From positions 394,981-458,980 of the forward strand of contig NC_090617.1 of the NCBI RefSeq assembly GCF_004359215.1: 64,000 nucleotides of DNA, in the 5' to 3' direction. The notes beneath the pieces were generated by a model. It searched no databases and was not told the origin of the DNA. It saw only the letters and a list, made by a program, of their open reading frames with translations. Numbering within the stretch: the first letter of the stretch is position 1; each line of letters begins with the position of its first letter. Below are positions 20,618 through 32,586 of this stretch, piece by piece. This DNA is from Bremia lactucae. Lineage: Eukaryota; Oomycota; Peronosporomycetes; Peronosporales; Peronosporaceae. Both the position numbers and the translations under genes were made by a program.

Positions 20618-22183
20618 GTCCCATAACGGAACACATTTAGGTGCCCACATTCAAGAATGGACTGCGGCACGGCCCATCGCGACAGGCACTCTTTCGAATG
20701 GTGCCGGCGACGATAGAAGAGGCAACTAAAAAAATTTATTTGAGGAGTAATCCTTCAACAGTAACTTGGTGACAGCTTGGTATAAGCCGTCGGTCGATAG
20801 GCTGGATGCCACTCCTACTGAGTTAGGCTAGTGCATTAAACGCGGGTATATGATGGCCCCCGGATCTCGGAATTTCGGCCTCATCCCTGCTTGTCTATAG
20901 CGCTTGAGTACACGGCCATGACGATATGATGGACCTTTTCGTGGATTCGGGTGCATCAAAGAAATTTGTAAAACTCGCGGCTTTGAACAGAGATCGTCGA
21001 TGTATTAGTGTCATTGTAAGGATGGCAAGCGAGAGAAGGCAACCGTTCGTTTAACGAACGGCGCGCTCGTAAAATCTGAGGGAGTTCAAGTTGAACTCGC
21101 CATTAGTTTTAGTGACTTCGACTGAAGGGAGAGATTTACGGTGATAGGTATGGAAAGTCCATATGACCTCTTCCAAGGCACGCTATGGTTGGCAAGACAC
21201 TAACCATGAATAGACTAGCGTACACGCACAGTTGCGAACTCTACGCAGGACACCGAAAAGGATGCGCTCCTGCGAGAGGCCTATGCAACTGATGTCGTGT
21301 CGAACACAGTTGAGGGTGCGTTGACGGGATGTCAAACGTCACCAATTCCTACCCAGCTCGTGGAGACTGGTGTAGTGAGAAGGACGATGACAAGCAGTCA
21401 CGCGTCCAAAGGTTCTGCAAAGATCCGAGAGACTGTGGCAGTAGATAGCGAGCTGACAAGAAGTTAAGCGTTGCAAGAACCGGCACAGAGCCTTCAGCCT
21501 GGTGCGGTGATAGTTGTGCATTAGCTGAAAGAGCAACGGCACCAGTTTTGGAGTTAAAGGTCGTGGTGGCTCAGGAAACGGTTTCACGACGAATAAGAAC
21601 GATCAAAGGCGCATTAAAAGAAGTGACCTGTAATGTCATCCCGGCAAAAAGGGACGGGCCTTCGAACAAAATGCTGGAAACCGTCGAAGACAAAATGGTG
21701 CAGGCATCCTCAGATGAGGTGCTCTAGCATGTCTGAAGTCTGCCGAGGATATGTGAAACTCCCGGAGATGTCGTGGGATTTGTTCCTTGCCGTACTTAAG
21801 GAAGGAAAAATCCACCAAGTAGTCGCACCAGTTCTAGGAGAGAACTTAGTGGACCGCTGCTCGTCGTCCACAATGGACGAGAGTGTCTTGGAAACAGACA
21901 GAAATAATCGATTCGCTGCTCAAGGCTGGGATGCCTTGGAAGACAGTCCTTTTTTAATTTTCTGTGGAAACAGCGCGATGTGTTCCCAGAAGAAGTGCCG
22001 AGCCGTCTACCGGCGAATAGGGGTATCGGGCACACAATTGACCAAGAACCTGGCACAAGTATTGCGGGACCTAGCAACGGCCGTTGCCGAAGGAACAAGT
22101 GAATGATATCGATGGATTAACCGACAGCGAGCCGATGCGAGACATGTACGCGAGAGCAAGTCGCCTGCAGCCCAAACTTCTGT
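20618..22183 (+). pseudogene. B1 gag end, protease and linker, heavily decayed
   Basis: The sequence is homologous to gypsy gag-pol but broken in all frames. Readable pieces include a gag end (KNGLRHGPSRQALFRMVPAT region near 20650) and a protease-like DLFVDSGASKKF around 20930-20960. Near 22020-22090 there is a pre-RT linker resembling GHTIDQEPGTSIAGPSNGRC. Frameshifts are frequent. Nothing else is present. Confidence 0.55.
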
Positions 22184-23174
22184 GTGCGTAAGGCCACAGG
22201 TAATTGGTGCGTGATTCACGCTTTCAATGTGCTAAACACGGAGACCATACCGACGCAAACGCCAATCCCGCGCAAAGATGTTTTGTTGAAATCTATGGGA
22301 AAGGCAACTATCTTTTTCGCGTTGGATATTAAAGATGACTACTATCAGGTACTCATGAGAGAGTCCGATGCAGCGAAAACGGCACTTGTGATGCCCCAAA
22401 GATTGATATACGCACCGGCGACATTCAACCGAGTGGTGGCTCACGTGATACGTCAGCAACGTGCCTACGCGCTTCATAACTTTGACGATGTATTCGTGCA
22501 TAGCAGGGCCGAGGACGGGCTGAGCGCAACAGAGTCGCACGAACGTCATTTGGACTGTGTTGCAGACTCTGGGCGACGCCGAATTGTACGTCAGCTTACA
22601 AAAGTGCGTCATTGGGGTCCCTGTTGGGCTGCATCGTAGGTACCCACGGTGTACGAGCAGACCTAAACAAGGTAAAATTGTATGGCCAATCCCACGGCAT
22701 GTGAAGGATTTGCGACAATTCCTAGGGCTCGCTAATTACTTGCATATATATAGCAAGAATTATGCTGAGCAAACTAAACTATTATCTAACCTTCTTAAAA
22801 AGGACGCAGAATTGTGTTTGTTAAAAGAACAAGATGATGCGTTCACGTCAGCAAGCAATCTCTTGTAGAGACACCGGTATTAGCATTGCCAGACGCGGAT
22901 AAGCCCTTAAGCGTCGTCTGCGGCTTTCAAAAGCCGGGATTCATAAAAGATGACGCGGTCAACACCGTCGTCATCCATCACAAGGAGCTACTTTCAATAA
23001 AGTATGCTCTTGTAAATTTTCGAGTGCACCTATTGGGCATCGAACCATTTGTGGCTTATACAGATCACACATCACTGTGGACCGCAATTAACTCATTGCA
23101 CCTCACGCTTAGAATGGCAAGATGGCTAACACTCTTCCCTGAATTGAATTTCAAGGTTATATACAAGCCGGGCA
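22184..23174 (+). pseudogene. B1 reverse transcriptase and RNase H
   Basis: RT blocks in order: KATGNWCVIHAFNVLNTETI, IFFALDIKDDYYQVLMRESD, PATFNRVVAHVIRQQRAYAL and the catalytic box NFDDVFVHSRAEDG (YFDD expected; the first residue is changed). After a frameshift near 22560, the connection reads LRQFLGLANYLHIYSKNYAE. RNase H follows (VVCGFQKPGF..., HHKELLSIKYALVNFRVHLL, TDHTSLWTAINSLHLTLRMA) and is cut at KVIYKPG by the A3 LTR. It needs at least three frames, so it is inactive. Confidence 0.8.
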
Positions 23175-23674
23175 TGTAACGAGGTGTCCCGTTCTATAAA
23201 TGTAATATCCTGTAATAATAATAATAATATTATTTACTATGAGAGGAAATAAGTAAAGAAGTACAAAATTATTATCTTTATTAATTTTGATTCGATAGTT
23301 CCAATATTATCAAATTTAGTAATATTGACGCAATAAGACACCAAAATTATTGATTGGTTGATTTAACTTGAATCAACACCGCCAATCGTCACAAGAGACG
23401 ATTGTGCGCTGCGCAATTAGGCGCTATATATACTTAGTTATTAATATAATAAAGCCAGTCGTAGATAGAAGATCGTAACCTAGAAACTTAAGATGTTAAA
23501 ATAGTTCTAATTTTTCTCTATTCTAAAGCCTTAGAAATTTACTTATAATAGCTAAGACTTCTTAGCTACTTAGAATCTTCCTCTGCACGTCATATAAGTG
23601 AAGTAGTCGAGGCGAACCATCTTCACTGTAATCAGCGTAGGTCGACTAGTACTTGCAAAGGGTGCCTCGTTACA
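23175..23674 (+). repeat. A3 5' LTR (500 bp)
   Basis: Begins TGTAACGAGGTGTCCCGTT and ends GGTGCCTCGTTACA, so its two ends are nearly inverted copies. An AT-rich stretch with (TAA)n at about 23212-23230 lies near the start. CC and then TGGTAGTACT (primer-binding site) follow. The 3' LTR matches it on both sides of an insertion. Confidence 0.9.
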
Positions 23675-24169
23675 CCTGGTAGTACTTCGTTGTCCGTTTA
23701 ATGGCATACACACGCTCCATTCAAGATGGACCTGTTGATTGAAAAAGGAGGGAGCTTTTAAGCCCCTCAAGTAAGCTATCACGCAACCCGTAAAAGGTTC
23801 ACTCATTTGATTAACCTTAAAATTGAGAGCGATCGTACGAATGAGCTCGGTCGTAGGCGGGCCAGTCGTTGGCGACATGCTGTTCATTCTAGACACGATG
23901 TACAACATGCGGCCGTAGCCAAGTTCATACAACATGAACTCGACGGGTCCCGAAGAAATTAGCTTTACTTTTCCAGAAAGGCTCATACACACGGATGTGT
24001 TGAGAGAACAGGGTGCTTAACAGTTGAAACGGTTGAGACAGCAGCATTTACATGCTGCTAGCGGACCGACGCTTCCGCGTCGACCGAAATGCTTATAGGT
24101 CGAAATCTCTGAGTTTAAGGCAGTCGGAGGCGAAACCTTCAAGATGGTTCGTCGAATTAGACGACGCCA

Positions 24170-24860
24170 TTGAGATTCGCCGCATCATTAATGATGCAAC
24201 AAAGCGAAATTTGGCATGTCCAACTTAGCCGGACGTGCCAAATCTTGGCCTTGGAGCTCAAGCTTCACGACCCATTGTATTTTGGGTCGGATGAGATCTT
24301 TAAGGCACGGCTCAGGCAAACATTTGAGCCACCACGTGCCGATTTTAGGGCTCGAGCCCCGCCCCTGGATTTTAAGTAGGGCAAGCGTGACCTTCACGCT
24401 AATGCCTAGCATACACGATACCTGGTCAGTTGTATCGTGAGTCATCCAGTTAATAAACAAACACAGGTAACTGTGTTTATTAAAGGTCTTGCAGACGGAA
24501 GTGTTAAGACACACTTGTTCCGCCTGGAATTCGAGTCGCTCGACCAAGTGATCTCTATCGCAGAACTGGAGGATTTCAGTCTAAAACAGGCCTTCGTCTA
24601 CTCTGGAGCTTATCGACCTCCGAGACGACAAAGCGGAGGTCCAGAATCTATGGACCTTTCGTTTGTGGAGAGCGAGAATTCTCGCTCTTCAAGTCACAAA
24701 AGATTACAAAAATGCAATCATTGTCAAAAGACGGGCTACTACACTTATGAGTGCAGCGCCCCACACCCAGTGCCTAGAAAGACTAAGCAAAACGATCGAC
24801 CTCCAGCTAGGAACTGCGGAGGACGCGGATCCGACGTTTTTCGAAATTGCAATGGCTAGC
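24170..24860 (+). pseudogene. A3 gag with zinc knuckle
   Basis: Gag pieces in several frames: LAGRAKSWPW..., then FIKGLADGSVKTHLFRLEFE and LDQVISIAELEDFSL, the region shared with A2 and A4. The nucleocapsid zinc knuckle reads CNHCQKTGYYTYECSAP: C-x2-C is followed by Tyr where the His of CX2CX4HX4C should be, so the knuckle is damaged. The upstream part (23700-24170) is homologous to the family A gag start on the basis of shared words but is not open. Confidence 0.7.
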
Positions 24861-24940
24861 TGGATTGTCAAAAACGGTCAGGGTCAGTAGGTGCAGAGCG
24901 CCCTACTGATCCAGTAACATGAAAAGAATTTGCATGCCTC

Positions 24941-25738
24941 TTGACGAAAGTTCCTCCTCACACAAAGACATTGTGTGTAACTGCCCCGGGTTATGAGGTT
25001 AACCTCATCACCTTTAACATTATAGTGGCAGATAAATTGCCACTAAAGTCCCCAGTCGATTGTGGGGCGTCTAATAATTTTATTCGACGCCAAACGCTAG
25101 AAGACCGCAGGATCAAGTTCGTTGAGCGCGATATCTCTCTTATGCTGATGACCGTGCCCCTAGGAATAGGCGCATCTGTGACAGTTAAATAAACGTGTAG
25201 TTGATATCCAAAACACGTTAAATTTAAACAGTACGGTGAAGATTTCATCGTCATAGATTTGGATGACAAATTTGATGTCATCCTTGGATTACCATGGGTC
25301 AGAAAGTACGAGTCATGTACAAATTGGCAGCATCAAGCCGTGACGATGCCTGTCTCTTGTTCATCAGATGGCCAACTGATGAACGTCTTGGAGGGTCCAC
25401 AAGCGTGTGAATGCATTACGAGTGAGTGCGATGGCCTAATTTGTGGGTCGGTCGTTTGCAGAACTGCACAAGACCTCAGTGTGAGGACCCATTACACTGT
25501 GAAGTTAAATCCCAACGGCTGTGCACAAGCACAGGCATCGCCTGTCTATAAGAGACAGTGCGAAAGTCTTAGATCGACTGGAGAGTCGATCATAGAGGAT
25601 CTCGCTTCGGTAGCGCAACCACAGCTAGAGGCAGTTCGAGAGGATACTCCCCAAATAAAACTTGAGGGAATAAGCCCCCAAGAATCTGTGAAAATAAGTC
25701 CCAGAAATTTGTTTAAATATTCCCAGGTACCTTTATAA
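24941..25738 (+). pseudogene. A3 protease and downstream linker
   Basis: The retropepsin region reads PLKSPVDCGASNNFIRRQTL: the catalytic motif is D-C-G-A, where A4 has D-S-G-A; the usual motif is D-S/T-G, so activity is doubtful. A stop follows TVK at about 25190. The later part (MDDKFDVILGLPWVRKYESC ... WQHQAVTMPVSCSSDGQL) is open again from 25259. The linker to RT continues to about 26110 in broken frames. Confidence 0.75.
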
Positions 25739-26114
25739 ATAAATTCCAAATTGGAAACTGAGACATTTAATGTCTTACTAAACAATGGATCATGTAGGCG
25801 CTTATACACTTGATCTGATAGCGCTTCCGAATTTAATTTCGGAGATAACTCAGTTGCCAACGCTTGAACCGAAACGGTTCTTGCGTGATCTTCGTAGTGG
25901 CAAAGTCAAGGAGATCTGCGTATTTGTCACAGCTGACAACTACGTAGCCAATACTTGATCGGCAACAGTATTTTCTGATAACGAACGAGTTCTCAGCAGC
26001 TCAGCGATGGTCGAAAGTGTCCTCGATGAGAAGACTCGGATTGAACGTTTTACGTCCCAATCCTGGGAGTCTTTGAAGATAAACCCTTTGTATCAAGTAT
26101 TATAAAACTCAAGG

Positions 26115-27549
26115 ATGTCATCTCTAAATCAGTACCGTGCGAGTTGCCTAAGGATAAAGGCACTCGACACGAAATCGACCAAATACCCAGATTCGAAATA
26201 CTGTGATGCAGCATTAGCGATCGAAAAAATCTTTACCGATCGCTTGTCAGCGAGCCATGTGAGGGAGTCAATCTACCCACATAGCTCTCCGACCTTCTGT
26301 GTACGTAAAGCAACAGAAAGTTGGCGGATTGTGCATGCGCTCATAAAATTGAACGCTGCAACGGTACCGGCTCAAACGCCGATACCACGATAAGACTTAA
26401 TCATTGATGGTATGTCAAAGAGTACAATCTTTCGTCAATGTATCTGATGGATGGATTCTATATCAGATCCTTATGCGTAAACAGGATATCCCGTTTCACA
26501 GCAGTAAGTATTCCAAGCGGTATGCTATGAGAGTGGCTAGTCGAGCCGCAGGGGCTTAGCAATGCTCCTACGACATGTAACAGATGTGTGACCAATATGT
26601 TGAGATCGGTGCGGAATTTCACACCGATCTATTTTGATGACGTGTTCTGGCATAGCAGAGCCATGAACAGAAAGTCGGACGTTGAAGTACATCGTACCCT
26701 CGACCGAAAGGTTCTTACTCTTATGCGTAAGCACAAGTTGTATGAAAATCTCAAGAAGTGTATATTCGCTGCAAGCGAAATACCACTACTTATGTGCATT
26801 GTGGGTAAACACGGTTTACGCCCTATTCCGGAAAAGATCAAGGCGATCACCGACTGGCCTGTGCCCATCAATGCAAAGGACTTGAATGTTCCTTGGTTAA
26901 GCGACGTATACTCCCTCAAGAATGCCGAAATATAAGTACATGTTTCTTCTTTGTTAAAGAAAAATGTAAAGTGGTCATGGAACGCTGATTGTCAGCGCTC
27001 TTTTGAAGGTATCAAGCAAAGCTTGATGAAATCGCCAATATTTGCAATTGCTGACCAAGACAGACCAGCTCATGTGGTCTTTGCAATCGGCTGTGCGTTA
27101 ATGTTATATGACGCACACGGAGCTGAGCGCGTCGTCTGTTATCAATCGCATCAGCTTCAACAGCTGAACGCAATTATCCAGTGCATGACAAGTAACTCCT
27201 TGGGATGAAATACGCACTGGCTAAGTTTAGAGTCTATCTCTTGGGAGATAGACCATTCATTGTATATACAAACCATGCGCCTTTACGCACGGCCGTAAAC
27301 AGTCCACACCTATCGCAAAGAATGGTGAAATGATTGTATTTCTTCGCAAAATATACCTTCAGCGTGGAGTTTGAACCAGAACGACTTAACGTCGTTGATG
27401 ATGCCCTTTTGCGCCGGCCCGATTTTGAGCCGGCTGCGCAAATCAAGAGCGAGCATAAGGCCACTGTTGCAACAACAAGTGCTCCGTCGTCAACATTACT
27501 TGACGACGTTAGACGAGCTTTAAAGAAGATAAGGCTCTTCAAGGGTTAA
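26115..27549 (+). pseudogene. A3 reverse transcriptase and RNase H
   Basis: RT pieces include KATESWRIVHALIKLNAATV, then after a damaged FLSMDLMDGFYQ block the catalytic box FTPIYFDDVFWHSRAMN and the thumb ASEIPLLMCIVGKHGLRPIP. RNase H reads LIFAIADQDRPAHVVFAIGC, an internal deletion compared with A4, then TDHASLRT replaced by TNHAPLRT, and a DALLRRPDFEPAAQ end. Four or more frameshifts occur. Inactive. Confidence 0.75.
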
Positions 27550-27599
27550 CGAATTATCTTAGAAGTCCATTTTAACAACCCTTAAATGGATTGTCGAAA

Positions 27600-29092
27600 T
27601 CTATCCTCAACCGATCGATACATGACACGCAATGGGTAACTGTATTACACAGCCATTGCTGGCGACACATCTCGTGTCGTCATCCCCACCCATACCTATT
27701 TGCGTTTACGCATCATATATGAGTGCCACGATGCACCAATAAGTGGTCATCGTGGACGTGAGAAGACTTAATCACAATGGTTTGCAAATTCTACTGACCA
27801 CGCCAGTACGAGTTTGTGCGCATATTCATACGTGCTTGCGAAGTCTGTCAGCGGGTGAAGCCCAGTGATTTATCCCGTGCTACGTTACAATCTCTGCCTG
27901 TTCCGATAGAGTGTTGGCAGTTCAACAACTCAGTGCATGCTTCTACAAAGCATACACCGCTTTGCGTGAATGGCTTACGCCATCCACGTGTACCCACCTT
28001 GTTTGAGAGTGACTCTTAGTGAAGGGGGAAGGGATTTGCTCGAGCAAAGACGAATCTAGCCTTGCTTATCACGCATTGACTTAACCGTCAATGCGAATGA
28101 TACTTATGTTCATTAATTCAACATTGAAGTGGACAATCTTACTAGTAGCGATAATGCTATAACTGACTTGTTAGACAATGCTGAAACACTCAGCATCATA
28201 AAAACATAATATTCGTGAGAACAATAATGCTCTCACTAAAGAGAAAATAACATATCCGCAGCGCGCACCGGTCACACTGAAAACAAAAACAAAAACGAGT
28301 CAGCAGTGGTCCGTTTCGGACAGGGTCCATCGCTGATGCGGTGGACCGACAGACACGGAACTCTGACAAAAATGGAAAAGGAAGCTCTTTCTTTTAATGT
28401 AAATAATCTAGTCCTACTGTCTACGGTAAACCTACCCAAACATGCAGCAACGAATGTTGGCAGTAATATAATACTGCCCAGGTACGTCGGCTTGTTTCGG
28501 GTACTACATCGCCAAGGCAATACGTACACGATCGAGCTGCCTCGTAGAATTCGTACGCAACCTACGTTTTATCTCGGGCATCTCCGCTCGTAGCATCAAT
28601 ACGAGGCTTTGTCCGATTCGAATTACACCGGAACGGTCTAGGGGATTCGCCAAAGCCTGATGGTCCTGAGCAAAAGCATTATAGTCTCAGGACAGAGTCT
28701 AGTTCTCACGAATCAGGCGTTCCACACTATCCTCTAGCTCATTTTGAAGGGACTGATGTGTCCGTTCGTTGGCCAGTTGATCAGTCGTGTCTTGCGCACA
28801 ATTTCTTAACTGGTCACGATAAGAATTATTAACGTCATCGCTGGTTCGCGGCGACGGGATCGCTCACGATCAATGTCCTCCCTCAAATAGTGAAGGGTGT
28901 GATCCAAATCACGATGTTGAATCGGATTCGTCAAACGAGGCGAACCCGATTCTTTCTCCACCTCCACATGCATTGACGGATTCGAGCGGTGAGAAGCGTT
29001 TTCTTTTTGAACTCCTCTCGAACAACCGTAAAGTAAAGGGGGTTCGAACGAGATATCTCGTTCGTTGGCGAGGGTATCCACCCTCGCATGAT
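27600..29092 (+). pseudogene. A3 integrase and chromodomain, with a large internal deletion
   Basis: The HHCC module is present (ECHDAPISGHRG..., RACEVCQRVKPSDLSRATLQ), but after IECWQ the frame jumps straight to FNNSVHASTKHTPLCVNGLR; the catalytic core carrying the D-D-E residues is deleted (compare A4 46718-47150). The C-terminal module (GPFRVL-like YVGLFRVLHRQGNTYTIELP) and chromodomain (RTRYLVRWRGYPPSHDT at about 29040-29090) follow after frame changes. It cannot integrate. The chromodomain core is the clearest in the window. Confidence 0.8.
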
Positions 29093-30121
29093 ACAACCAA
29101 TGAGGTGATGACGAGGTTTTTGACACTTCGTCAGACCGTTTTGGTGCGGAGTAATCTTGCGATGACTCCATGAACGACGATAACATTGGTGATGTCAGTA
29201 TGCATAACCAGGAGCGAAGAGTTCGTATAGGTCACTTCGATAAGCTTGCTGCTGGTGTTAGAAGTATGCATCACCAGAGACGGAGTGATTCTAAGGATCA
29301 CTCCGAAAGTAGTATTAGCGTTAACGTCAGCGTCAACATGATCCAACGGAAGAGGGACTGCAATGTTTTGCGGTTTTCTTCGGAAAAAAAGCCTTGGTTG
29401 CCCTCTAACTGCAATCTTACCCGTTAATCTGGTATGACTAATGGACGATACCAAATTCCTTTCTTTTGACTCATCCAGGTTTTACAAGCCTGATGAGGAT
29501 GAAGCGGAAATCTTTATCGATGTCTTTTCTGGTATCGGTGGTACACTTGTAAGCAAAGGATGTCACTTCATTGGTTCAAGCTTGGGAAGCCTTTGTACAA
29601 AATGTGCAAAGCATAGACCGCGAGGTCTGGCTTCACAAATGGATGCTTTCCGTGAACAGAGTAAAAAACAGACCAAAGTCAGTGCACGCAATAAGTTGCA
29701 CCGTTCGTCTTGAGAGGCAGGGATTCCTTGCCTCTCGTAGGGGGATTCATGCCCATGCTGTTTCAAGGCCGCAGGTCATGCCCCTAAGGAAGCATACTTC
29801 GTCAAAGATCCTCATTGGAGGACGCTCATCTCTTACAAGATGCGCCTAGGGATTGAGAAGCTCCAATCCTTTTACGAGCGCGGGATGCGCTCGTTCTCTG
29901 ATGGACCCTCTGTCGAGGAGGATGGGTCTCGTTGTACTGTCGAACGAGACTTGTAACACCAGCAGCAAGCTTATCGAAGTGACCTATACGAACTCTTCGC
30001 TCCTGGTTATGCATACTGACATCACCAATGTTATCGTCGTTCATGGAGTCATCGCAAGATTACTCCGCACCAAAACGGTCTGACGAAGTGTCAAAAACCT
30101 CGTCATCACCTCATTGGTTGT
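29093..30121. repeat. 168-bp perfect inverted repeat around a 693-bp inverted segment
   Basis: The left arm 29093-29260 and right arm 29954-30121 are reverse complements along all 168 bases by eye. The enclosed segment is in the orientation of a minus-strand family A element: the continuation of the chromodomain tail (LVRQYNETHPPRQRVHQRTS) is read on the minus strand at about 29950-29826. The inside of a plus-strand element has therefore been flipped. Arms end sharply and no target-site duplication flanks them. Confidence 0.85.
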
Positions 30122-30562
30122 CACGTTAGAACCCGTAGGCTTAACGGACATGGCCCCGGTTGATCCGGAGGCCTTAACAGTTGTCACTGAGTCGGGCGAT
30201 GACGCGGACTCGGCTCAGTAACCTATAATAGGAGTAGCTGGTGACATTTACCAGTCACCTCCGTTGGAGTAAGAGTTTATTTTTCCCCGCAGTAGACGCA
30301 TTAGCGTCTACTGAAACATTTGCATCGCTAACATCTGCACAGATCCATGCAGCTGCCAGCTTTGCTGCCTCATAGGCGAAGGGCATGTTTTTCGTTACCA
30401 TGCGCAAACGAATTGATTTTGAATTAATCAATCATGCAATAATGCTTTTAATTACTTTGAAATCAATAATGAAAAATTTACAGGGAAATACATAATAGTA
30501 TTTCTATGTCACTCCGCATCAGTCACGATTTCTTTGTGACTGTTTTATATGGGGGACGGTGA

Positions 30563-31560
30563 TATAACGGGCTGTCCCGTTACATAAATTATATTTCCTA
30601 CAAGAGGAATAATAACTATTGTTACCTATCAGAGGAAACAAGTAAAGAAGTACAAAGATTATTATCTTTATAGCTTTGATTTAATAGTTCCAATATTACC
30701 AAATTCGAAAAATCATGCTATGTGGCTCAGTCGGGTAAGGCATGGCAGTGCCATCCCACAGGTCACCACCGTTCGATACCTGGCAACGACAAAAAGTTAA
30801 GCCTTTGAAAACTGGTGGTTAGGGTTCATCAGCACTGAACTGCCAGATTGTGACGTCCCCCATTTTATGGTGATTCACATATGTAGAAAAGGGGGCGCAG
30901 CGAACAATAGGAATGAGATAACGGTAGGATAGAGTTTAACGGTACGATCGAGATAAACTCAATTTATAACTAAATTTCCGGTTTGCAACCTCGACCGTAA
31001 GCCCATCTTCAAGCTCATAGGATAAAGTAATTCAACAGAAAACAAGTCGGAAGAGACGGATCGCTTTATCGAGTACAAAGCACTTATAGAGAATCGAATA
31101 CATCGAAAGAGTGTTGCGCTTTATGCATATGCATGTATAGGGGAAATATAGCAAGGGATCGTATGACAAGAATAATACGGAGAAATAGTGTGTAGAATAT
31201 TGACGCAATAAGACGTCAGTTCTATAGATTGGATAATTTAAGTTTGAACCAAATTCGCCAATCGTCACAAGAAACGATTGTGCGGTGCTCAAGCAGGCGC
31301 CATTCATCGCTAGTTATTTATTAGATAAAGTTCACTAGTAGATTTAAAATCGTAACGTAGGAACTTATTATATAATACAGTTTCACTTTTTCTCTATTTT
31401 AAAGCCTTAGAATTTCCCTTTGTAGCTAAGACTTCTTAGCTACATAGAACCTTTCTCTGCACGTCGTGTACGTGAAGTAATCGAGGCGCCCCATTTTCAC
31501 TGTAATCAGTGTAGGTCGACTAGTACTTTTATCAGTACTAGCAAAGGGTGCCCCGTTTTA
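30563..31560 (+). repeat. A3 3' LTR split by an insertion
   Basis: It starts TATAACGGGCTGTCCCGTTA and ends GGTGCCCCGTTTTA, matching the 5' LTR at both ends with terminal mutations (TG to TA, TACA to TTTA). Matching is interrupted between about 30710 and 31196. Confidence 0.85.
30711..31195 (+). mobile_element. tRNA-derived SINE-like insertion (about 485 bp)
   Basis: The insertion in the A3 3' LTR begins with an RNA polymerase III promoter-like head: A box TGGCTCAGTCGG at 30723-30734 and B box GTTCGATACC at 30771-30780, 36 bases apart. These features match tRNA-derived SINEs, which are known in Phytophthora. The downstream body is unrecognised and has no long open frame except AT-rich minus-strand shadows. 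A short duplicated AAT/GAA at the edges may be a target-site duplication but is too short to be sure. It could alternatively be another short repeat type carrying a tRNA-like start. Confidence 0.55.
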
Positions 31561-31564
31561 TAGT

Positions 31565-32300
31565 AAGTCGAATGTGGCTGATGCGTTATTGGAGTAGATA
31601 CTGCTTTTGCATCAACTTGATTGAATTTCTTGACCGGTCTTGATATACACCATCCTTGACTGATCTTCAGACGTCGATTGTCGCGCAGGTACTTAATTTC
31701 GATTAACGTATCAAACGCATCCCAATATCTTCATCTGAAAACGACTTGACAGTTGAGCTGCCACATCGTCCGTCGCACCAGTGGATTCAGCCCCAATTAG
31801 AAGTTCGTCCACATAGAATCCAGCAAAAAAATCACGAGCCCTTGGTCTCTTTAACGAAGATGCATCAGTCTGCGGCGCATGATGTGAATCCCATATTCAC
31901 AAATACACACGAAATTGCCTTGTACCATGTTGCGGCCGCTTGTTTTAGCCACAAAGGCTGCGTTCAAGAATGTAATTTGAGCACTTGATCACATCCTACA
32001 CGAGCTCCTAGAGGAGGGTATACGTATACCTATTCTTCCAAAACGCCATATAGAAAATCAATGTCGACATCATATTGATGAATTAACATCCCCTTTTGAC
32101 AGCACACCGCCAAAAGCACTCGAATTGAGTTGAGGTTTGCCACCGGTGAATATGTCTCCATGTAATCAGCTCCATACGTCTGCCTGTAGCCAAGTGCTAC
32201 AAGACGTGCCTTGTATCGTTCAATTTCACCTAGTTTGTTCCGTTTGAGCGCGAAAGCTTACTTGGTTCCAATCACTTTCTGTCTTGCACGCTGTGGTGGT
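31565..32300 (-). pseudogene. Copia reverse transcriptase, inactive
   Basis: On the minus strand the copia RT start is read as RARQKVIGTK followed by a stop where the invariant Trp should be, then AFALKRNKLGEIERYKARLV, ALGYRQTYGADYMETYSPVA. Further on the catalytic box reads FYVDELLIGAES: YVDD has become YVDE. The last piece is LRDNRRLKISQGW and FNQVDAKAVSTPITHQ at 31700-31565. Stops and frameshifts between these show decay. Confidence 0.75.
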
Positions 32301-32586
32301 ACTGTCCAGGTGATCATCTCCTGCAATGCTTTGTACCAATCATCGCGATGAGGTGAAATGGGAGCTTCTTCATTTGTCGCTGAGGTCTCGAACGCTGCAC
32401 ATGCTTGCTCAAACCCAATTCGCAGTCTCTTTGTACCTAATTTTTGACGTTCTTTTGTTCCATTTTCAAAATCCTCAACTGTACCACCCACTGGTACTAG
32501 CACTTGAGATTGTCCATTTTGCATGGACCCATCGCGGTTTCTTGAGATGTTTAACCACCAGTTCGTCGAATTGGTCTTATCACCAT

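Larger units (their letters stand above)
19403..23174 (+). mobile_element. Ty3/gypsy family B element B1, 3' truncated
   Basis: Plus-strand element: LTR 19403-19886, primer-binding site 19889-19898, gag from 19943, degenerate protease (around 20920-21140), RT 22184-22868 and RNase H to 23174. It stops abruptly where the LTR of element A3 begins (23175), in the RNase H reading FKVIYKPG. The remaining RNase H, integrase and 3' LTR are not found beyond A3, so they were lost or displaced by copia debris. Many stops interrupt 20620-22180. Confidence 0.85.
23175..31560 (+). mobile_element. Ty3/gypsy family A element A3 with two LTRs
   Basis: Plus-strand element with 5' LTR 23175-23674, primer-binding site 23677-23686, gag (24170-24860), protease (24941-25738), RT/RNase H (26115-27549), integrase and chromodomain (27600-29100), a rearranged 3' region with an inverted repeat (29093-30121), and 3' LTR 30563-31560. 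The 3' LTR contains a foreign insertion of roughly 490 bp. The body is full of frameshifts. It lies directly against B1 on the left and copia sequence on the right. Confidence 0.85.

Noticed and set aside
29093..30121. DNA transposon or MITE with 168-bp terminal inverted repeats
   Set aside because: No target-site duplication, and the inside is family A sequence in reverse orientation; a local inversion explains it better.
30723..30790. Intact tRNA gene
   Set aside because: A and B boxes are present but no acceptor stem pairs; a SINE head is more likely.
31561..31600. Sequence after A3 resembling the lost RNase H end of B1 (AATGTGGCTGATGCGTTATT)
   Set aside because: On the minus strand it reads AVSTPITHQPHS, the expected copia RT continuation, so the resemblance is chance.
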